A stretch of DNA of 10,320 bases from positions 1-10,320 of the forward strand of contig JAHWJQ010000063.1 of the NCBI GenBank assembly GCA_019348305.1, given 5' to 3'. Shown here in pieces: positions 7,410 through 10,320 of the stretch. Both the position numbers and the translations under genes were made by a program. Under the pieces are notes generated by a model. It was not told where the DNA came from, did not search any database, and saw only the letters and a list, made by a program, of their open reading frames with translations. This stretch comes from Actinomycetota bacterium (GTDB lineage: Bacteria > Actinomycetota > Acidimicrobiia > Acidimicrobiales > CADCTF01). Every line of letters begins with the position of its first letter. The first letter of the stretch is position 1.

Positions 7410-8046
7410 GGCGGATCGCCGCCCTCGTCTTGTAGCGGACGTTCAGCTGCAGCAGCACCGCCGTCACCGCCTCGATCGGCATCGCGTTCGATAGGGAGCC
7501 GGCATTGAGCGGCCGCAGGTCGGGGATGAGGTCGACCAGCTCGGCGGTGGCGTCGTAGGCGTAGCGGTGGTCGCTGCAGATGAGGACGTCGGCGTCGATC
7601 GGCTTGTTGAGCGACGCCAGCGCCTTGGCCGGCAGGTGCTGGAAGGCGGCGGCGACCATCGCCCCTGGCGCGGCCGCTTGTACGTGCGCGGCCACCGAAC
7701 CGCGAGGCGGGACCAGCGGCTCGAACTCCTCCCCGACCCTCGCCAGCGCGTTGGCCATCGAGATCACCACCTTCCCGGTGATGCGGCCCTGGACGGAAGC
7801 CACGGTCGCGGCGGCGGCGTCCCACGGCGTGGCTACGACGACGATCTCGGCTGACGCGGCCCGCATGTTGTCGCCCGCCTCGAGCAGCAGGGTCTTGTCC
7901 GGCCAGGCCTTGCAGAGCGCCTCGCACGCCTCCTGGGCCCGCTCCTTGGACCGCGACCCGACCACCACCTCCAGGCCGGCGGCGGCGAGACGGGCGGCCA
8001 GGCCACTCCCGGCGGGACCGGTGCCTCCGAGGATTCCGACGTTCAC
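7387..8046 (-). CDS. npdG: F420H2:NADP+ oxidoreductase (F420-dependent NADP reductase)
   Basis: Transfers hydride between coenzyme F420 and NADP in the cytosol. It has 219 residues, the usual size for the Fno/NpdG family. The Rossmann nucleotide loop GGTGPAG (7-13) is followed by VVVGSRSKERA (27-37), where the SRS..R residues are expected to bind the NADP 2'-phosphate. Later family blocks are ATPWDAA (72-78), AFQHLPAKALASL (134-146), DADVLICSD (151-159) and LRPLNAGSLSNAMPIEAVTAVLL (177-199), close in order and spacing to the archaeal enzyme. The start is GTG at 8046, which overlaps the stop of the upstream EcsC-like gene as GTGA. The 3' end overlaps the convergent kinase gene by 23 bp. Its presence implies an F420-using organism. 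Its operon position behind an exported thioredoxin might link F420-derived reducing power to redox homeostasis, but that is only inference. Confidence 0.93.
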   Translation of the reverse strand: MNVGILGGTGPAGSGLAARLAAAGLEVVVGSRSKERAQEACEALCKAWPDKTLLLEAGDNMRAASAEIVVVATPWDAAAATVASVQGRITGKVVISMANALARVGEEFEPLVPPRGSVAAHVQAAAPGAMVAAAFQHLPAKALASLNKPIDADVLICSDHRYAYDATAELVDLIPDLRPLNAGSLSNAMPIEAVTAVLLQLNVRYKTRAAIRLTGISLP

Positions 8047-8810
8047 GGGGCAGAGACTCGCATGGCAGCGAGGTCGCGCACCACTGCCTCGCCCAGGCTG
8101 CGGGTGGCACGGCGGTTGACCTCGGCCCCGGCCACTGCGCCGGCGAGCAGCGGGGCCAGCGTCGAGAGGTTGCGGCCGAGGCGGCTCACCAGGCGGCGGC
8201 GAACCAGGCGCACCAGCTCGTTGCGGGTCCCCCGGCCGAGGGCGTCGGCCACTCCGCCGCGATGACGCAGCGCGGCAGGGTTGACACCCCTGCGTTCGGC
8301 CCAGGCCTTGACCAGGGCGACCGTGCGCTCGGTGCCGCTGCCCCGCACCGGCCGCCCGTAGACCTCGTGCAGCTCGCCCACCAGCTTCAACTCGATGACG
8401 GCGACGGCCAGCGTCTCGACCACCAGCTCGAAGGGCATGGTGACCCAGGCCGGGGGAGCGAACTGCTGGGCACTGATCACGGCGCCCGAAGCTGCCCCGA
8501 TGCCAGCGGACGCCCGGCTGGACCGGCGGATCAGCTCAGCGGCCAGCGCGGCACCCGACAGCCCGTGGTTCTGGGCCTGCAGGGTCTGTAGGTCCCGGAT
8601 CGGGATCCGGGGCGCCGTCTCGATGAGCGTGGTGGCCAGCCACTGCCCGCTGGCCACCGTCCGCGCGCCGGCGGCGCGGGCCGATCCGGCCAGAGCGCAA
8701 GCAAGGCGGGTGAGCGAGCGGGCGTCGGCACGGCCCTCCGCGATGTCGTGGACATCCTCATCGGGGACCACAGGCGGCTCTTCGACGAGCAGGTCATCAC
8801 CTTTCACCAT
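8043..8810 (-). CDS. EcsC-like protein of unknown function
   Basis: 255 residues; I do not recognise a defined function. The central part is alanine-rich with moderately hydrophobic stretches (GIGAASGAVISAQQF, 103-117; FELVVETLAVAVIELKLVGELHEVYG, 127-152). The end carries a Gly/Ala-rich stretch (LAPLLAGAVAGAEVNRRATRSLG, 218-240) resembling the C-terminus of EcsC or DUF697-type proteins. The ELKLVGELHEVYG block is the best family marker I see. It has no signal peptide and probably associates with the membrane. The open frame extends to 8996, but I start at 8810 because a strong GAAGGA sits 6 bases before that ATG and the longer version would overlap the end of the upstream thioredoxin gene. 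It begins 28 bp after that gene's stop and overlaps npdG by 4 bp, so the three genes look like one operon. Confidence 0.75.
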   Translation of the reverse strand: MVKGDDLLVEEPPVVPDEDVHDIAEGRADARSLTRLACALAGSARAAGARTVASGQWLATTLIETAPRIPIRDLQTLQAQNHGLSGAALAAELIRRSSRASAGIGAASGAVISAQQFAPPAWVTMPFELVVETLAVAVIELKLVGELHEVYGRPVRGSGTERTVALVKAWAERRGVNPAALRHRGGVADALGRGTRNELVRLVRRRLVSRLGRNLSTLAPLLAGAVAGAEVNRRATRSLGEAVVRDLAAMRVSAP

Positions 8811-8838
8811 TTGACGTCCTTCCCCGAGATGCCCGACC

Positions 8839-9384
8839 TCAGGCATCCACCAGACGGTTGAGTCGATCCTGGAGGCCTTTGGCACCCAACTCCCCGAAGA
8901 CCTTCTCCGATTTGCCGTCGGGGCTGACGAAGATCCAGGTGGGCTGGCCGACGACACCGAGGCGGCTTCGCAGCGAACCCTGCGCATCGGCGGCATTGGG
9001 AAAGCCCCTCAGGTCATGCTTGGAGACGAACGACTCCAGCGCTGCCGAACTGTCGTTGCTGCCGATGCCGACGAACTGCGCCTCTTCCTCGAACTGGCGC
9101 GCAACCTGCGCGACCGCCGGGGCCTCCCGGTTGCAAGAGCTTCACCAGGGGGACCAGAACCAGAGGACGACAGGACGACCGGCATACGCGGAGGCTTCGA
9201 CCTCACCGCCCCCGATCGCGGCAGCAGTGAAGTCGAGTGGGGCCGGCACCCCCGCCGCGCCCTGGGGGGCTGCGGGCGAAGCCGGCGCCCGTTGCGCAAC
9301 CGGTGCCGCGGGCTCGCCGCCGTTGCCACACGCGCTCAGGACCAACCCGAGGGCAGTGAGGCAGATGGCGAGGGCACGCGGCAT
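8839..9384 (-). CDS. Putative selenocysteine-containing lipoprotein thioredoxin (DsbE/MPT53-like), UGA at active site
   Basis: Reads as a 181-residue exported thiol-disulfide oxidoreductase if the in-frame UGA at 9142-9144 (codon 81) is decoded as selenocysteine. The lipoprotein signal ends in the lipobox LSAC with C19, followed by a Gly/Ala/Pro-rich linker and the fold: PLDFTAAAIGG, GRPVVLWFWSPW (69-80), then UGA-S-S-C-NREAP with resolving C84, VARQFEEEAQFVGIG, ALESFVSKHDL, and GVVGQPTWIFVSPDG with the cis-proline P148. The pattern closely resembles mycobacterial MPT53/DsbE, where this site is WCxxC. UGA therefore replaces exactly the catalytic N-terminal cysteine. Codon use stays GC-rich after it and no other stop or frameshift occurs before the TGA at 8839. 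Terminated at codon 81, the protein would lack its whole redox centre. It is followed by the EcsC-like gene (28 bp) and npdG. Selenocysteine is inferred; a nonsense mutation or sequencing error is the alternative. No sel genes are in the window. Confidence 0.82.
9101..9144 (-). promoter_or_regulatory. Candidate bacterial SECIS element directly after the UGA
   Basis: In the minus-strand mRNA, the UGA at 9144-9142 is followed after 11 bases by CCGGG-AGGC-CCCGG (9130-9117), a 5-bp GC stem whose loop starts 17 bases after the UGA and has G at its second and third positions. A second arrangement is a perfect GCAACC/GGUUGC stem (9134-9129 with 9106-9101) enclosing a GGUC (9115-9112) flanked by GC on both sides, reminiscent of the GGUC apical loop of E. 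coli fdhF. The two share bases, so they are partly exclusive. Bacterial SECIS elements lie just 3' of the UGA with a G in the first loop positions, which both fit. GC-rich coding DNA forms hairpins easily, so this is support rather than proof. Confidence 0.5.
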
Positions 9385-9460
9385 CGTTTTTTCAGGCTAC
9401 CGGGCGGCGCTGTCCTCTCCGGTGTCGCCCCCGGCCCCGAGGCAGTGCGGGCGAAAGACG
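9385..9460 (-). promoter_or_regulatory. Gap before the thioredoxin gene, with a possible -10 for a near-leaderless transcript
   Basis: 76 bp between the M23 peptidase stop and the thioredoxin ATG. TAGCCT (9399-9394 on the minus strand) matches the loose actinobacterial TANNNT -10 pattern and would place the transcript start within a few bases of the ATG. This would agree with the lack of any Shine-Dalgarno there. No clear -35 is seen, and no convincing terminator for the peptidase gene. Confidence 0.25.
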
Positions 9461-10320
9461 TCAGCAGTACCGCGACAGGGTCGAGTACGGGTTGACGGCT
9501 CCGCCGCCGTTGGGATGGATCTCGAAATGCAGGTGCGGAGTGCCCCGGGCGTTGCCCGAGTCGCCGACGTAGCCGATCACCGTGCCTGCCGCGACCTGAC
9601 CGCCTGCCGCAAACCCCTGAAGGTGGGTCCCGAAGTAGGTGTGGCCGTCGTTGCCCTTGAGGTAGTAGGAGAGGCCGCCGAGGCTGGAGTTGTGGTGCTT
9701 CACTGTTCCGGCGACATTGGCCACGACCGGCGTCCCGCGGGGCGACAGGATGTCGTTGCCCTGATGACTGCGGCCCCCTGAGCGGGGCTGGCCCCAGTCG
9801 TTGGAGAAGGCGCGTGGCCCCTGCACGGGACAGATCCACTCGCCGCTGGCGATGACGCCGGCGGCCCGCCGCGCCGCGGGTGCCGCCGCTGGCCGCACCG
9901 CCGCTCGGGACGCTGCGGCCTTCTGGGCGGCTGCCCGGCGCGCCGCGGCCTCCCGCTCTGCAGCCAGCCGGGCCAGGTGCTGCTTTTCGACCGCGGCCAG
10001 GCGCGTCAGCTCCTTGTAGGCGGCCGTCTTCTGCTGCTGGAGCTTGGCCGCCGCCGCCCGGCGGTCGGCCGTTTGCTTCCGCACCGCGGCGGAGCCGGCC
10101 TCGAGGTCTTCGCGGGCCGCCCGGTAGTCGTCGATGGCATCGGTGTTGCCCAGGTTCACGTACCGGGCCAGGGCCTGCTGGCGGGAGGTCTTGCTCAGGT
10201 CGTTGTCGAAGACGAAGACCGACCCGGAACCGTTGTGTAGGTAGGAGTTGATCGCAACCTGTTTGACCTGCCCCTCGAGCCCTGAGATCCGGGATCGGGT
10301 GGCGGCCGTCTTGGCCTCGA
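9461..10320 (-). CDS. M23-family peptidoglycan endopeptidase with N-terminal coiled coil (5' end outside window)
   Basis: The last 285 residues of a larger secreted protein; the frame is open across the right edge, so the signal peptide lies outside. An internal GTG at 10159 is in frame but is not a credible start, because coding continues upstream (…SRISGLEGQVKQ…VFVFDNDLSKTSRQQALARY…). Residues 1-150 in the window form an Ala/Arg/Gln/Glu-rich coiled coil typical of cell-division-type or envelope M23 proteins. The C-terminal LytM/M23 domain (about 160-285) has SHQGND, with zinc ligands H185 and D189, H232 in GTHL, and PHLHFEIHP with H262 and H264. It is expected to cut peptidoglycan cross-bridges or to activate amidases outside the cell; all catalytic residues are present, so it is likely active. 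Two cysteines, C163 (EWICPVQG) and the C-terminal C285, bracket the domain and may form a disulfide. The gene ends 76 bp before the thioredoxin lipoprotein. Confidence 0.93.
   Translation of the reverse strand, partial: EAKTAATRSRISGLEGQVKQVAINSYLHNGSGSVFVFDNDLSKTSRQQALARYVNLGNTDAIDDYRAAREDLEAGSAAVRKQTADRRAAAAKLQQQKTAAYKELTRLAAVEKQHLARLAAEREAAARRAAAQKAAASRAAVRPAAAPAARRAAGVIASGEWICPVQGPRAFSNDWGQPRSGGRSHQGNDILSPRGTPVVANVAGTVKHHNSSLGGLSYYLKGNDGHTYFGTHLQGFAAGGQVAAGTVIGYVGDSGNARGTPHLHFEIHPNGGGAVNPYSTLSRYC

Noticed and set aside
8811..8996. N-terminal extension of the EcsC-like protein up to 8996
   Set aside because: It would overlap the thioredoxin 3' coding region in another frame, its residues look like random Ser/Arg-rich shadow sequence, and a good Shine-Dalgarno supports the ATG at 8810.
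9142..9384. An independent 80-residue protein ending at the UGA
   Set aside because: The same frame continues with the second half of the thioredoxin fold directly after the UGA, and a product ending there would have no redox centre.
8839..9384. A frameshift in the thioredoxin gene
   Set aside because: Both halves are in the same frame and family-like residues resume two codons after the UGA, so no indel is needed. Only a point nonsense change or recoding explains it.
1..10320. Genome-wide reassignment of UGA to an amino acid
   Set aside because: UGA ends most genes in this window, such as the peptidase, glycosyltransferase, regulator, kinase and npdG, with correct family lengths.
1..10320. 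tRNA or rRNA genes, CRISPR arrays, insertion sequences
   Set aside because: No cloverleaf-like sequence, regular spaced repeats, transposase motifs or terminal inverted repeats were seen, and intergenic space is too small for most of them.

Overview
This window is high-GC, densely packed DNA that reads like an actinobacterial chromosome. The main pointers are a mycothiol-biosynthesis ligase (MshC), an F420-dependent NADP reductase (NpdG/Fno), an MPT53/DsbE-like secreted thioredoxin and a bacterial PIG-V-type mannosyltransferase. There is no sign of phage, insertion sequences, CRISPR or RNA genes. UGA is the normal stop for most genes here, so the genetic code is standard. An uncultured lineage is possible, but I cannot place it more precisely.

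Left part (1-5475, all on the minus strand, read right to left): a polytopic PIG-V-like glycosyltransferase, a 78-bp gap, then a tight run of mshC, pdxH, a secreted zinc peptidase (peptidase MA-like) and thrS, which leaves the window after 374 codons. Gaps in this run are 5 bp, an overlap, and 23 bp, so mshC-pdxH-peptidase-thrS is probably one transcription unit.

Centre (5476-7409): a 138-bp divergent intergenic region holds a tandem 10-bp direct repeat and a 13-bp palindrome. It is followed on the plus strand by an OmpR/PhoB-type response regulator and a membrane histidine kinase that overlap by ATGA. The kinase gene runs convergently into npdG with a 23-bp tail-to-tail overlap. An 8-bp hairpin inside the 3' end of the kinase gene lies just beyond the npdG stop.

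Right part (7387-10320, minus strand, read right to left): the C-terminal part of a coiled-coil M23 peptidoglycan peptidase, then a lipoprotein thioredoxin, an EcsC-like protein of unknown role, and npdG. The last two overlap by GTGA.

The most notable object is the lipoprotein thioredoxin at 8839-9384. Its frame is open for 181 codons except for one UGA, which falls exactly on the first cysteine of the CxxC active site (W-UGA-S-S-C). Coding resumes in the same frame through the rest of the thioredoxin fold, including the cis-proline. GC-rich hairpins lie directly after the UGA. The best reading is a selenocysteine-containing DsbE/MPT53-like exported oxidoreductase with a bacterial SECIS. A nonsense mutation or base-call error is the main alternative. 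The neighbouring M23 peptidase has a pair of cysteines bracketing its catalytic domain and is a plausible substrate.
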